Below are positions 12,501 through 22,700 of a DNA stretch of 64,000 nucleotides, in pieces (the stretch's first letter is position 1; the number at the start of each line of letters is the position of its first letter). The position numbers and the translations under genes were made by a program. Location: positions 55,199,905 through 55,263,904 of the forward strand of contig NC_067312.1 in NCBI RefSeq assembly GCF_020740795.1. The letters are read 5' to 3'. The stretch comes from Apus apus (taxonomy: Eukaryota > Chordata > Aves > Apodiformes > Apodidae). The notes below the pieces were generated by a model, which was not told where the DNA came from, ran no database searches, and saw only the letters and a program-made list of their open reading frames with translations.

Positions 12501-15500
12501 TGTCTTTTTATAATACCTGCCCAAAGACAAATGTTATTAAGCAGCTACTTTCCCACTACCTGTGTCACTTCAAGCATCCTTAATGGAGGGAAGGAGAAAA
12601 AAAGGGTAGAAAGGAATAAATTGTATGGAAAAGTAAGAAGCAAATCTAACATTTTTCAGAGGTAGGGTAATTACACACATGAGCTGTTGCCCTATCCTTA
12701 ACTTGTTTCTGGCTTTCTCTGCTCAGGCACAACTGTGCAACAAGATGTGAAGGAATAGGGGTTTATTTTTCTCTAACTGAGATTGCATTTTTTGGTAAAT
12801 CTGTGAGTAATGGCAAAGGTTAACACAGCTGCATTGTTAAGATATGGTGGTGTCGGGAGTACCCAAAGAGAATGGAATCCTTCACGCCGGTGAGATCGCG
12901 AGCATGGCTTTAGACCTTCTAGATGTCTGCAAGACTTTTAAGATCCCACACAAGCCCAACACCCTCCTAAAGATAAGAGCAGGAATCCACTCAGGTATGT
13001 TAAGAGACCTGCAAAGAAATCTTGCTCTGGTTTAACAGATGTTTCTGTAGTGGCATTTCCTCTCCATTAAAAAATAAGTTAATTTCTTGACATGGGATGG
13101 AACACCTCATAGAGGTCATCCCAGCAGAATGAACTATTGAATACCTGAAACAGGAGGAACACAATGCGGGATACAACATTGGAAACACCACAACACCAGT
13201 GCCTTGGCTTATGCGAGTGAGGACTGTTAGAGAGTGTGTCTTCTGTATTTTAAATCACCAGGGTCTGACAGGAAGGAATCAAAATGCTCACTTTCTACCT
13301 TCAGTGGAGGACACTTATTTCCTCTTACTGATTTTCCAGGTGACTAGTCAGTGTTGTCACTGCCCTGCAAAATACTCTGTTATGTGTTGGAACATGATTG
13401 TGCAGGTGCCTTAATTCATGCACAGTACCTGCATCCCATCATCCCTTTCCCCACCATTCTCCTTTCAGACCCTTTTGTAATTCCTTCTATGGCTCTGGAA
13501 ATCATCTATAAATCACATATATAACCACACTTGGTCTCTATCTTATTAATTAATGAGATACAAGATAGTGTAGGGAGCAGCCAGGAGGCTGTGTGACTGA
13601 TTCTGTGATTTGAAGCCACAAAATATCTTTTCTTTTACAGGGGCAGTTGTAGCTGGAGTTGTTGGGACAAAAATGCCACGGTATTGTTTATTTGGAGATA
13701 CTGTGAACACAGCTTCTAGGATGGAATCTACCAGTGAAGGTAACAACAAACCGCAGATGTTGTTTTGACCTTCCCTTAATGAGTTCTGAAAAAAATGTTA
13801 TGCTGATTTTTGAGTACTGTCCTGTTAAAATGTCTTCAAATCATGTAAAGAAGGTGCTGATTTCTCTGTCCAACTTGCCTGCGGGCAAATTACGCCAGTG
13901 GTATTCTCTGCAACCCTTGTAACAAGATTCCCCTAGTTCTGCCAGTCTCAGATTTTCAGGGCTTTGAAATTCTCTACAATGAAAACAGTGAGAATCAGAT
14001 AAAATGAGAGGTAAGTGTATATATTCACTGTTTCTATTCCTTCCTGGCACCTGGCTGATTTTATAGTAAAATTATGTTCATTATGCTTCTTTTTCAGTGA
14101 TAACTGGAAACACAGGAGATTAGAGGACACCAGGAGAGCTCTTTGTGTCTTTAACCAGTATAGAAGATTGTATATGTGTCCTTTAGCAAAAAGATTAGAC
14201 AGAAATCTTCAGAGATTAAATCATGAAGATATGCACAGTTTCACTCCTTTCTAAGAGATAACAGGGCTCCATGTTTAGTTAACAAGCTTTATCTTTAACC
14301 AGTATGAGCACTTGAACCTCAACTTCTGAAGTATTTTAGCCTGATCAGCAAGGAAAGAAAAAGGATGAGGGACTGATTCAAGATCAAACAACCTCAATGG
14401 CTTGTTTTTGTATCTTTCATTCATTAAATGAAGCTGAATAGTTTCATGGCTCACACTGCAATGCTTTGTAACTGGATTTGAATTGGGCAAAATCAAGGTG
14501 TTTTCAAGTTTAATTTCATCATAAATAATGACGCTTTCAACATCTATCATGATCCACTAAGAACAAGGCAGAAGGTTTATTGTGGGGATTTGAGAATCAA
14601 TCAGGATCCAATCCTTCTCATCATTTTATGAAATTTCCCAAAGCATCAGTGGACAACATGTAAATTGATTTTCCTTCTGTCAGCCTCCCTGACAGAGATA
14701 ACTCTTTTTCTTCACCTCCTCCTCTTTTCAGGCTCCTTGTATCATCTCATATGAATTGCCTCCAAAATCTGCTTCCATCATTTTTCATATTTCATCTATT
14801 GTTCTTTATGTCAGACTATTTTTCACATGGGTCATCAATACTATACAGTAAGTATAAAGCCAGAGCTTCTTAGCTTTTAAGTCTTCATTTTATCTCCCTC
14901 TTTCTCTGGCCTCATACATCTAAGGATCTCAAATTTCATTAACAATTTTTAACTCTAAAGTTATCATTTTGCAATTGATTAATTAATTACTAGCAATGCA
15001 AATTAAAATTGCTATCAGCTGGAATCTGAGTGTTAGTGTTTTGCTCCCAAGCAGCATGACCAGTTTAAGTATTATGTATCTACTGGAAAGACTAGTCCAG
15101 AGGCACATATCTTCATATGTTCAAACATATATTTCAGGCTTACTGGTCTACAGAGAGTGTTTTGAGACTAATTTAAAATCATTTTAAACAATCAATCAAA
15201 CAAACAAACAAACAAACAAAGTGGTTACTACAAACCCCATCACTTTCTGATGTAAGAAGAGTCAGTAAGACTATTTTTGCCTGTCCTACTATCATCTGGG
15301 ATCTTTTTCAAACAAAGATGCATAATGACAGTCTGGGTCACAGAATGTTAAAAGCAACAAACAAACAGACAAACAAACAAAACAAAAAAAACCACCAACC
15401 AGGATTGTTTTGGGCAATTTTCCAAATTTAGCCATAATTTTGCTTCCTTGCAAAAGTAGGAGTATCCAGAGTTTGTCCTATCTGGTTTCCTCCTTGGTCC

Positions 15501-16844
15501 TTCCTACATCATTTGCAAAAGGCAAGGCAGCCAGGGTTTACATGAAGATAAATTCTCAACTAAGGAAAATTCACATTAAAAACAAACAAACAAACAAACA
15601 ACAACAAAAGAAGTGGAATTATGGTGTAATTATCTCCCCCCCTGTTTTTATTTACAGGAAAGCAAGGATGGCAGTTTTTTTAATGTTTATTATTAACCAG
15701 GAGATAGAACTACTTACGGTTTTCTTCACAGGATGAAAAGGGTACTTGTCAGTAACTCCAGCCAGGCAGCTATTAAGAGTAAACAAATAATACTAGATGC
15801 AGGATATCAAGAGTGGTGTTTGCTGACAGCCACATATTTGTCCTGAGATGCCCTCACAAAGAGCCCAGGATACTGAAGCTTGCGTGCAAACATTTCCAGT
15901 ATCAGAAGAATGACAGCAAACACATGAAAAAGCAAGGAGGGGTTCATTAATGAATCTTGAAGTCTTTGGCACTAAGAGGGGAAGAGGTCTGTCTTAGATA
16001 TTTAAATTGTTACAATATTATGACAACTGTCTCTCCTTCCAGCTCTTAAAATACAGTGCAGTTCAAGTTCATACCAGCTGTTGGAGCAGATTGGAGAGTA
16101 TGTGTTAGTATGCCGTGGGAATTTACAAGTCAAGGTGTGTATGCAACGTTTATACTGAGCTTTTCAGAGAGGAGAGTGTGAAAGTACTCTGGACTCCCTG
16201 AATTTTAACCCATGGAGTCCTTTATATATCTGAGCCCTTGAGTTAGACTATTTACCATCCCTGAAAAAAGGAGCATGAAGTTTTAAATCAGGATTGATTC
16301 CTTTGGCTTGTTCATGGGACAACCCTGAAAATTCAGAGATGAAGGACTTAGCCAAACTTGGAAGTACGGTGTGGCATGTCGCTTTGTCATAACTGCTTGA
16401 AATCAAAAAAGGTTGTTCAGACACATCATAGGAGACATCCTAAGTTCCTTAAGAGAACTAACATACTTCTGGCCCCAGTTTTGGATGGGACTTCAAATAG
16501 TTGTTTAATCCATAGTGCTTTCACTGTCTTTTAAGGAAAATTTTATGCCTTAGTTTTTCTGTATGTAAAATGGCTGTAAGGCACATCAGTTTCCTTTTGG
16601 GACTTGTTTTGAGTTGTAATAAGATTATTACACAAATGGTGGGTAGCATTATAACCCCATGACTCACTCTCTTCCTTAGGGGAAAGGAGATATGGTAACT
16701 TACTGGCTTGAAGGTAAGAAAGCCTCTGTCACCCAGAAGGCAGTCACCAGCATTCCTGTGACTCTTCAAGACCCCAACAGAGCTTCGTTTGGTTTGATAC
16801 CAGGTGTCCTTCCCAGTGATCCTCTCTCAAGTCTTGTTTACTAG
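439..16844 (+). CDS. Receptor-type guanylate cyclase, 3' part (12 exons, 455 residues; 5' part outside the window)
   Basis: Membrane guanylate cyclases make cGMP from GTP in response to an extracellular ligand or intracellular activators. The joined exons are 439-560, 1561-1702, 6607-6655, 7475-7579, 8537-8656, 9522-9615, 10442-10529, 11273-11412, 12842-12994, 13641-13739, 16043-16134 and 16680-16844; all junctions are GT-AG and in frame. Counting the first full codon as residue 1: kinase homology domain to about 170, with HGRLKSTN (21-28) replacing the HRD loop, DYG (41-43) replacing DFG, and APE (69-71); signalling helix about 180-210; cyclase domain about 230-400. Catalytic residues are all present: metal-binding Asp241 (FSDIVGF) and Asp285 (GDAY), guanine-specifying Glu281 and Cys353, and Asn360/Arg364. 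The 54-residue final exon ends in SSLVY. The N-terminal half is upstream. The subtype is not recognised: the helix entry ([12 protein letters not shown]) differs from NPR1/NPR2 as I recall them, and the catalytic-loop wording resembles GUCY2C while the rest does not. Confidence 0.93.
561..1560 (+). other. Intron with a CR1 3' fragment
   Basis: A 1-kb intron between exons a and b. It holds the sense-strand CR1 fragment at about 1029-1242 and nothing else I recognise. Confidence 0.9.
1029..1242 (+). mobile_element. CR1 LINE 3' fragment
   Basis: The stretch reads like the CR1 3' end: 'GCATGCTGCCCAGAGAGGT', 'GGTAGAGTCACCATCC', and a terminus with two ATTCTATG units. It is 5'-truncated as is usual for CR1. 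The start is approximate. Confidence 0.85.
1561..1702 (+). CDS. Receptor guanylate cyclase exon b (DYG and APE motifs)
   Basis: It starts in DYGL (DFG equivalent) and contains an acidic/serine-rich insert ([10 protein letters not shown], residues 49-58) before the YTAPE motif. It ends in DVY plus two bases of a Ser codon. The acceptor is ATATTAG and the donor GTAGTT. Confidence 0.92.
2407..2436. repeat. (GTTT)n simple repeat
   Basis: About six tandem GTTT units followed by a T-run. Confidence 0.9.
2896..2926. repeat. Perfect 14-bp inverted repeat with a 3-base loop
   Basis: TTCTATAAAAGCCT (2896-2909), then CAT, then AGGCTTTTATAGAA (2913-2926). The two arms are exact reverse complements. Confidence 0.95.
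4376..5695 (-). mobile_element. CR1 LINE, antisense, with reverse-transcriptase segment
   Basis: On the minus strand the element ends near 4376 in the CR1 terminus (ATTCTATGATTCTACG) and extends about 1.3 kb into ORF2. An open frame of 173 codons at 5034-5555 (-) reads [25 protein letters not shown] and FADDTKLGG, which are reverse-transcriptase motifs of CR1 ORF2. The rest of the frame is broken and the 5' part is missing. It lies in the intron between exons b and c. Confidence 0.93.
5034..5555 (-). pseudogene. CR1 ORF2 reverse-transcriptase fragment
   Basis: A 173-codon frame carries the palm-domain motifs, including the FADDTKLGG active-site loop. It lacks the endonuclease part and the upstream fingers, and frameshifts remove the downstream thumb region, so it cannot be a complete LINE protein. 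Confidence 0.88.
6607..6655 (+). CDS. Receptor guanylate cyclase exon c (49-bp micro-exon, kinase homology domain)
   Basis: It encodes [17 protein letters not shown], the helix after APE that is typical of receptor cyclases (compare VYSFAIILQEI in the natriuretic peptide receptors). The acceptor is TCCTACAG and the donor GTAAGT. It follows a 4.9-kb intron containing a CR1 insertion. Confidence 0.93.
7475..7579 (+). CDS. Receptor guanylate cyclase exon d (kinase homology domain)
   Basis: It encodes 35 whole codons from [11 protein letters not shown] to [17 protein letters not shown] occupies the place of the RPxL segment of the family. The acceptor is TTTTTCTCTAG and the donor GTGAGC. Confidence 0.92.
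8537..8656 (+). CDS. Receptor guanylate cyclase exon e (end of the kinase homology domain)
   Basis: It encodes 40 whole codons, [20 protein letters not shown] and on to VDMMMTL. The C-W-x-x-x-P-x-x-RP-x-F signature of kinase subdomain XI is recognisable as [12 protein letters not shown], with Arg in place of Trp. The acceptor is CTGCTGCAG and the donor GTAAAT. Confidence 0.93.
9522..9615 (+). CDS. Receptor guanylate cyclase exon f (signalling helix / dimerisation segment)
   Basis: It encodes [20 protein letters not shown] through DRLLY. This is the conserved coiled-coil linker between the kinase homology and cyclase domains, which transmits activation and dimerises the protein. The acceptor is TTATTTAG and the donor GTAAGT. 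Confidence 0.94.
9990..10025 (+). repeat. G-rich tract with G-quadruplex potential
   Basis: Runs of 7, 8, 4, 4, 5 and 3 G are separated by single C, A or T bases. It lies in the intron between exons f and g, on the transcribed sense strand, about 420 bases before exon g. Confidence 0.9.
10442..10529 (+). CDS. Receptor guanylate cyclase exon g (cyclase domain start)
   Basis: It encodes [15 protein letters not shown] through SATIFF. LLYSMLP leads from the helix into the first strand of the class III cyclase fold. The acceptor is CTACAACAG and the donor GTAAAC. Confidence 0.94.
11273..11412 (+). CDS. Receptor guanylate cyclase exon h (cyclase catalytic core, both metal Asp residues)
   Basis: It encodes [11 protein letters not shown] through KVETIGDA. 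Asp241 and Asp285 are the two metal ligands, and Glu281 of VETIGDA recognises guanine. The acceptor follows a T-run (TTTTTAACAG) and the donor is GTAAGT. A CR1 copy begins about 36 bases after the donor. Confidence 0.95.
11413..12841 (+). other. Intron with a CR1 3' fragment
   Basis: A 1.4-kb intron between exons h and i. It contains the antisense CR1 copy at about 11448-11760. The rest shows no recognised element. Confidence 0.88.
11448..11760 (-). mobile_element. CR1 LINE 3' fragment, antisense
   Basis: It begins TCATAGAATCATAGAACC, followed by TTGGAAGGGACC, GGGCAGGGACACCTCCCACT and AATTTCTTCCTAATGTCTAA, the typical minus-strand reading of a CR1 3' end. It is about 310 bp, 5'-truncated. 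Confidence 0.92.
12842..12994 (+). CDS. Receptor guanylate cyclase exon i (cyclase domain)
   Basis: It encodes [20 protein letters not shown] through [20 protein letters not shown] and IRAGIHSG match the family pattern HAxEIAxMALxLL and LRIGIHTG. The acceptor is GTTAAG and the donor GTATGT. Confidence 0.94.
12995..13640 (+). other. Intron between exons i and j
   Basis: A 646-bp intron with a GTATGT donor and a TCTTTTACAG acceptor. No exon or repeat was recognised. Confidence 0.9.
13641..13739 (+). CDS. Receptor guanylate cyclase exon j (cyclase domain, Cys353 and Asn/Arg catalytic pair)
   Basis: It encodes [20 protein letters not shown] through ASRMESTSE. Cys353 specifies GTP over ATP, and Asn360 and Arg364 stabilise the transition state. 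The acceptor is TCTTTTACAG and the donor GTAACA. Confidence 0.95.
15197..15220. repeat. (CAAA)n simple repeat
   Basis: Six perfect CAAA units. Confidence 0.95.
15354..15391. repeat. (CAAA)n / A-rich simple repeat
   Basis: Imperfect CAAA units running into an A-rich stretch. Confidence 0.9.
15579..15609. repeat. (CAAA)n simple repeat
   Basis: AACAAACAAACAAACAAACA and interrupted CAACAAAAG follow. Confidence 0.9.
16043..16134 (+). CDS. Receptor guanylate cyclase exon k (cyclase domain end)
   Basis: It encodes [18 protein letters not shown] through LQVK. ALKIxxSSxT and RGxxxVKGKG are the family pattern for the last strands. The acceptor is TCTCCTTCCAG and the donor GTGTGT. Confidence 0.93.
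16680..16844 (+). CDS. Receptor guanylate cyclase last coding exon (C-terminal tail and stop)
   Basis: It encodes [14 protein letters not shown] and a tail ending in SSLVY, with a TAG stop at 16842-16844. GKGxxxTYWL closes the cyclase domain. The tail beyond it is about 43 residues, longer than that of NPR1 and different from the long GUCY2C extension as I recall them. The acceptor is CTTCCTTAG. The last three residues (LVY) would fit a weak class II PDZ-ligand pattern. Confidence 0.9.
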   Translation, partial: GKGDMVTYWLEGKKASVTQKAVTSIPVTLQDPNRASFGLIPGVLPSDPLSSLVY

Positions 16845-17859
16845 CCACTTACTAACTCCAGCATCCATCCTGCTTTTAGTCTGTTCGATCATCCTGCAGA
16901 ATTAGAAAGTAAGAAAAGATAGTATGCCTCTTTGGCCTCATGGATGTGTTAGCTCAGACTTTATTCACACACATCTCTCTCCCACCAGTGGCAGCAAAAA
17001 TACAAAACAGCAAAAACTCATCTTGAGGAATGATTCACAAAACTGGCCCACCAGCTACTAGGGCAGAACATAGCCCCCAGTGTTACTTTTGCCAGGTAAT
17101 CCCCTGCCAGCAGCCTGCATCACTTCAAAACCAGCTGTTTGGACATGCCAACCTGTAGGCTGCTCCCCCAAGAAAGAAGGAAACAGTGCAGTGTTCCTAT
17201 TTAGTGGCATGGTAAAACTTGTGGTTGTGATTGATTTTGTGCTGCAAAAGAGAAAAATGAGATGTGTATTGTTAGACAGCAAGGCCCATTGATAAATGAG
17301 GATGAAGCTGCGCAGTTATATTGGATACAAATTGAAACAAGAATCTGTGCTTCCGCTTCTGTTTCATCTCCATTGCCTGCCACACAGAGAGAAAAATTAA
17401 CGAGAAAGTCTGGGGTATTTCCATGGACTCAACACTTAGTGGTATCTGCCATCTTGGTAGTGAGATGTAAAATTTTTGGCAGAGAAGTGAAAGACATTGC
17501 ATGCTGCTGTTAGACAGAAGAGAGTCTGTGGCTGCTTTGGGATTTATCTGGAAAACTGCTCTTTACTTTGGCACATGTTATGGAGTTGCTTTGACTGATG
17601 TGGTGGTGTACTTACTATAGCTGGCTAACTGTCTGGCTGTGAAATCAGGCAGCCCTCTTGAGTCACTGTGTAATTTAGGACATAGTTTAGAAAAGGTTAT
17701 TCCTGAGCAAGAATTTCCTTTAAAGAGAGACAAGTCATGTCAAGTCATGACAAGTGGAGTAATCTCCATGGTTCTGTAAGCATTAATGGTGTTGACTTTC
17801 TTTAAAGGCAACTATGTACAATGGACCCTGTTCATACTTTCTAGGGTTTTATTCATGGC

Positions 17860-17865
17860 AATAAA
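17860..17865 (+). terminator. Candidate polyadenylation signal of the receptor guanylate cyclase
   Basis: AATAAA, 1.0 kb after the stop codon. The choice rests on position only; other AATAAA hexamers lie further on (for example near 18534). Confidence 0.3.
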
Positions 17866-19693
17866 TTACCTTTCAGGGCTAATCTGTTTTGAAAGTTTGG
17901 CCAGTTCAGTTGAACTGATTAATAGTCTAACAGAAATAGACACATGAAACAGTTGAAGGAAGGACACCAGGAGTCACAGCAGTTCCACCACAATGTGAAC
18001 TGGACTGGCCAAAGCTAACTGGGAGAGGGTGAAAAGGAAGGACTGTGAGTGACACAGCACCATATACCCCTCCTTATTCTGCTGGCTAATCCTCCAGTCT
18101 GACCCCAGTTCTAGGAACAAGTACAAAACCACATATGTAGATGCAATTTTTCTGGTATAAACTTATTTAGCTTAAACGAGCAGCTGACTAGTTGTCCATG
18201 TTGTCATGTAGCTAGCATTTTTTAAATCCTGAGTATGTGCTGTGTGATAGTAATAGGAGAGCCACATTGCAGTCCTTCAGCTTCTGTGGGAAGTAAATGC
18301 AGTGGTAACATTAGATTTTTCACAGATGCCTGACAGAGGTAGAAAGTTAAGTCCTTCCAAATTATGGAAGATTTACTTGAAATCCACAGAAAAATATAGA
18401 ACATTCTTAGTGAAATTCTGTCTCAGAAGTCTGTGGGAATAATGCCTCTTGAATGAGACCAGATCTCAGCAAGGGACATTCACATAGCTGACCTTGTTAC
18501 ATGAGATCCCAACATAGCCAGTTTTTTTTTTAAAAATAAACATTTTAATTTGGTTCATATTTTTTTCTAAATCGGAAAGATTGCTTTCTATATTTTTAAA
18601 TTTCATATTACTACATGGTACAGTACAATTACCTTATTGTTACTCTTAGCAAAATAAACCTTTCAGGTATCCAGAACCTAGAGACATCCTTTAGTATGAT
18701 TTTGATTATCCAAATGCTACCTGGGTATTGTGAAACTCTGCTCTATTATAGTGCTGCATGATGTATGATATAGTTTACATTAGTGTTTTAATGAGTTAGC
18801 AATTTTTTTACATTTTTATTAGAAAGGTGCATGTCATGGGGTCTTTCAGCAAGCATGAATGTGAAATCATGTTGTTTTGTTATATGTTCATCTGTAGCAG
18901 TACTTCAGTTTTAACTATTCTGCTTTGTTTGTTGATTGGAGTTTTTTTGTGGGCTTTGTTTTTTGTTTGTGGGGGTCTTGTGTGTGGTTTGTTGGTTTTT
19001 TTACAATTAAAAGCTTTTAAATTAATGTCTTCTGAGTTTAAAGTCTTCTAAACAGAAAGGAGTGACGAGAGACCATTAGCAAGCTTGTTGGATTGACATT
19101 CTTCACCACTAACACATCCTTGAGTACTAGTCAAAGACTAGTGAAGATGGTAGAGAGAATGTTGCTGATTTCAAGAGGCTTAAGGTCTGGTGGTTATCTA
19201 CAAAAGACATACAACTTGGACACCACCAGTGTCAGCCTGCCTCTGTTTTATTATCTCTTGATCCTCTCCTTGAACAGAGCATCTCCAGAATAACTAGAGT
19301 ATTTTCTAAGGACCACTGAATCTGTGGTATCTCTCCTTCTGAAGCTTCAAGCAGTAGTCTTTATTAATGTCAGTTTGTCTGATGACTGTTTTTCCTCCAG
19401 AAGATAAAAGTACAGGGTAATGAATGTTATAGATGCAAATGTCCTCAGTCAACTGGTAAGTACTTAAGATTTATCTCAGGCATTTTGACAGATGTGGTCA
19501 ATGCCTATAACCATATTTCATTGTCAACTACTGAAGCAATAGGCAGGTTTCAGGAACATAAGCTCTGAATGGATGGCATAGCTGTGGAGATAATTTTTTT
19601 CTACACTGTTGTGGCCATGCAGGTATATGGATGCATAAGTATATATACATAGAATATTTATAATAAATAGAGAATTATATATTCTTATATATT

Positions 19694-19778
19694 TAGTGGC
19701 GGACTTGGCAGTTCTAACAGTTGGAATTGATGATCTTAAAGATCCTTTCTAACGTGAATAAATTCTATGATTCTATGA
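19694..19778 (+). mobile_element. Short CR1 3'-end fragment
   Basis: It reads GGACTTGGCAGTTCTAACAG, GATGATCTTAAAGATCCTTT, then a terminus with repeated ATTCTATG units. About 85 bp, so a strongly truncated sense copy. Confidence 0.82.
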
Positions 19779-22700
19779 TATGTAAAACATGTCTGTCTAT
19801 AAATATAACTGTAGAGGGAGAAGTTAGTGCAAATCAATATCCAGTAAAAGGACATGGAATTGTTGATAATTGTTGCCTCAGGTTTGAACCTGCAAGCATC
19901 TCAGTTTTTGAACCTACCAAGGGAACACAAAGTGGTGCTCTGCACCGAACTGCATATATAAGGGCAAGTGGTCTTCATAGCACCTGCAAATCAAAACACT
20001 GTCCCATCTCACCACTCTAAATCTATATCCTTGTGTGGGGTGGCACTTGCAACTGATGTTACTACAAATTCAGATCTCCAGAGAGTTACAGCTCCTGATA
20101 TTTCTCACTACCCATGAAATGCAGCAAGGGAGCTTGTGGGTAGTGCTGTAGCTGCTGACTAAAGTCCTGATGACTTTGGCAACATGCAAGAAAGCATTTA
20201 CCGGCTGGTAAAACTGAAGTATCATAACCAGCACAGTGCTAATCTGTAACACACTTTAAATCCACAGAGATTCACATCCCTGATGTGGAATTAGTGAGCT
20301 AATCTAGCAAGTATTATTTTCTAAAATGGCACTCTGTACAGATAGACACGTGATGCGTTCCTCCTTTCCTAGGAGATTCTATTTTTACCAGAAAATAGGA
20401 AAATAATTGTAATAGTAGAGCTGAAGAACTGAAGGTGTTATGTACTTTATAGATAATTTAGTTCTTCACTCAGTGGCCATTCATTGTCCATAGTCATGCA
20501 AAATAATGCAGAGGATAATACTGCTGTGTTCATGATGTGGTCATTTTATGGAAAGATTGTGTATTTTGGTCATTTATTTCAGCTCCATCTATATGCAGGT
20601 GAGGATGCAGGCAGATACATTAAATGAATCACATGACACAAAAAGTGACTTATAGAAGTCTTTAATTAGATCAATAAACATACACTATATTGTTTCAGTT
20701 TGAATGTTGAAGAATAGATTGAGTAACCACAATATTTCTAAAAATCCCAACAAGTAAAAAAAAAATGTTAATGTATTCAGGTGTAGAACTTTATAGATTT
20801 TATTCTAACAATTGGCTTTGGAAAAAGACTGTGCTTTGCCACCAACAAGTTAGTCCTTATCCCCTAGATTTGGTAGCAAACATCTTGTATTTAGCTTGTT
20901 ATCAATATGTGCAGAGGGTCTCCAGTTCCATGGCTAACCGAGAAGTTAATCTGCTGCTTCACCCAGCTAATTAGTAAAACAAAAAAGAAAATGTATTTGA
21001 AGAACAGTGAAATTAAATCAGGTGTTCCTTGCAAACAGTGCAAGGGCATAGTATGAGTGTTGAGCCTGACTGTGCAGTCAGAGGATGTGGGGTCTCTTGA
21101 AGATCTATTTCTCAGGAAGGATTTGCCTGAGGCTCCCCAGCATTTCGGACATCTCTCTTTCCCACCCAGTTCATACTCCCAAAAGTTATTAATAGCCCTT
21201 CCATCTGAATTGACCTCAATAGCAAGATTCTTTGTTTTTTTAAGAGTGTCTTTCTGGGACTGTCCTTTCAGACCACTGAAAAGACACTGCTATGCAAGAT
21301 TATTCTGATTATTCTCCAGCTGGCTACCATCTGCTTCTCAGCTAATGAGCACTCTGTCCTCTTAATTCCTGACTGAATTTTTGCCTACTTCACACCAGTC
21401 AGTGTAAAACATTGGATTGTACATTGTTACATTCTAAATTGGAAGTTGAAGATAAAATAATTTTCAACCTAATGTTCTCTCCAAAGAAAACAGGGGAAAA
21501 TTCCCTCTCCTCCTAATTTACGATCTTCTAAAATGCATTCTGATGTAGAGATATAAAACAACCAGTTTGAAAAGTGAGAGAGTGGGTTTTGTAGAATTTG
21601 TTTGTGTGGGAACCCCAATCACTGAAACCTTAAAATGAGCATGCATGAGTCTATGTGATGTTATTTAGTGTCCTGTAGTATACTGACCACATTACTCTGG
21701 TTCAGACAGGGAACCAAGCTCCCCCATCTCCTGTACTTGTATCTCACCTTCCCACTGCGCTAGGTCTTAAGGCATATGCAACCTTTTTGGAACTAACCTC
21801 TAGTGCTGGATTTAATGGTTTTCATACGTTACTACTTTTGACCTTGAAGCTCTGCATGAAATTTTTACTGTTAATACTTAATGAAATTTGCCTTGCATTT
21901 TGATGGCAATAGACTAGGTACTTCCTAGCCAGTGAATGCCAAATAGGATGCTACTGTAGTAGCATACTTAGGTTCATGAGTGTGCATAATTGCCAAGTAT
22001 TATCACTGCATTTATAGTCAAATACAGTGGTGTGAAAATAAGGGTTTTGATGAGATCTGAAAATGGATCAGAATTCCTGGCATCAGATCCATTTTACATA
22101 GCCATTTTTTTCTCTGGCTCTTGCATCCTGCCTCCAGGCAGAAAAACACTCTTTTTCTCCCTGCCTGGGGACTCAGTTCAGGGTAAGATATCAAAGAAAA
22201 GCTACACATATGGAAGAATGCACCAAACATATTGCCTATGTGACCAGAATATAATACAGTTAATCTAACAAAGTAATGAAATATTGTTTCTGAAGCCTTT
22301 TTGATGTCTTCTACTTTCATGAATAATACTTCTTTTTCTGTTCTTGTCTCACTAGAAAAAGTACACAGATATTTTCAATTTAATCCTTTTCCCCTTGCTA
22401 AGTAACAAAGCTGTAGGTTGAAAAACTACCACTGCTGGATCTACCAGAAGTGACGAAGGATTCAAGGCTTTTTTACCAGTGGTTTGGGGAAGTGCTGAAT
22501 GCGAAGCACTGAAAAATTTAAGTTTGCAATTGGTAACAGAGCTGGGTTTTCACAGGGGTTATAATGAAACACAGTTCTAGGACATTTAAACTCTGTGTAT
22601 GCTGTTGGGAGAACTTTGTGTCCTTAAAGAGCCACAATTGAGTTCTTAGAAAAATTCTCTTAAAAGATGGAAGGGATTTTAAATTGCAATAATAGGCTGC

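Larger units (their letters stand above)
13740..16042 (+). other. 2.3-kb intron between exons j and k
   Basis: It contains three separate same-orientation (CAAA)n tracts at about 15197-15220, 15354-15391 and 15579-15609. A short open frame at 14015-14254 does not splice in phase with exon j. Confidence 0.88.

Noticed and set aside
14015-14254. Open frame after a good acceptor (CTTTTTCAG) in the cyclase intron, possible alternative last exon
   Set aside because: Exon j ends after the first base of a codon; joining it here gives a stop within about ten codons, and the open frame needs a different phase. The product has no cyclase similarity.
17732-17750. Direct repeat CAAGTCATG twice with a palindromic look
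   Set aside because: Nine-base repeat, expected by chance in 64 kb.
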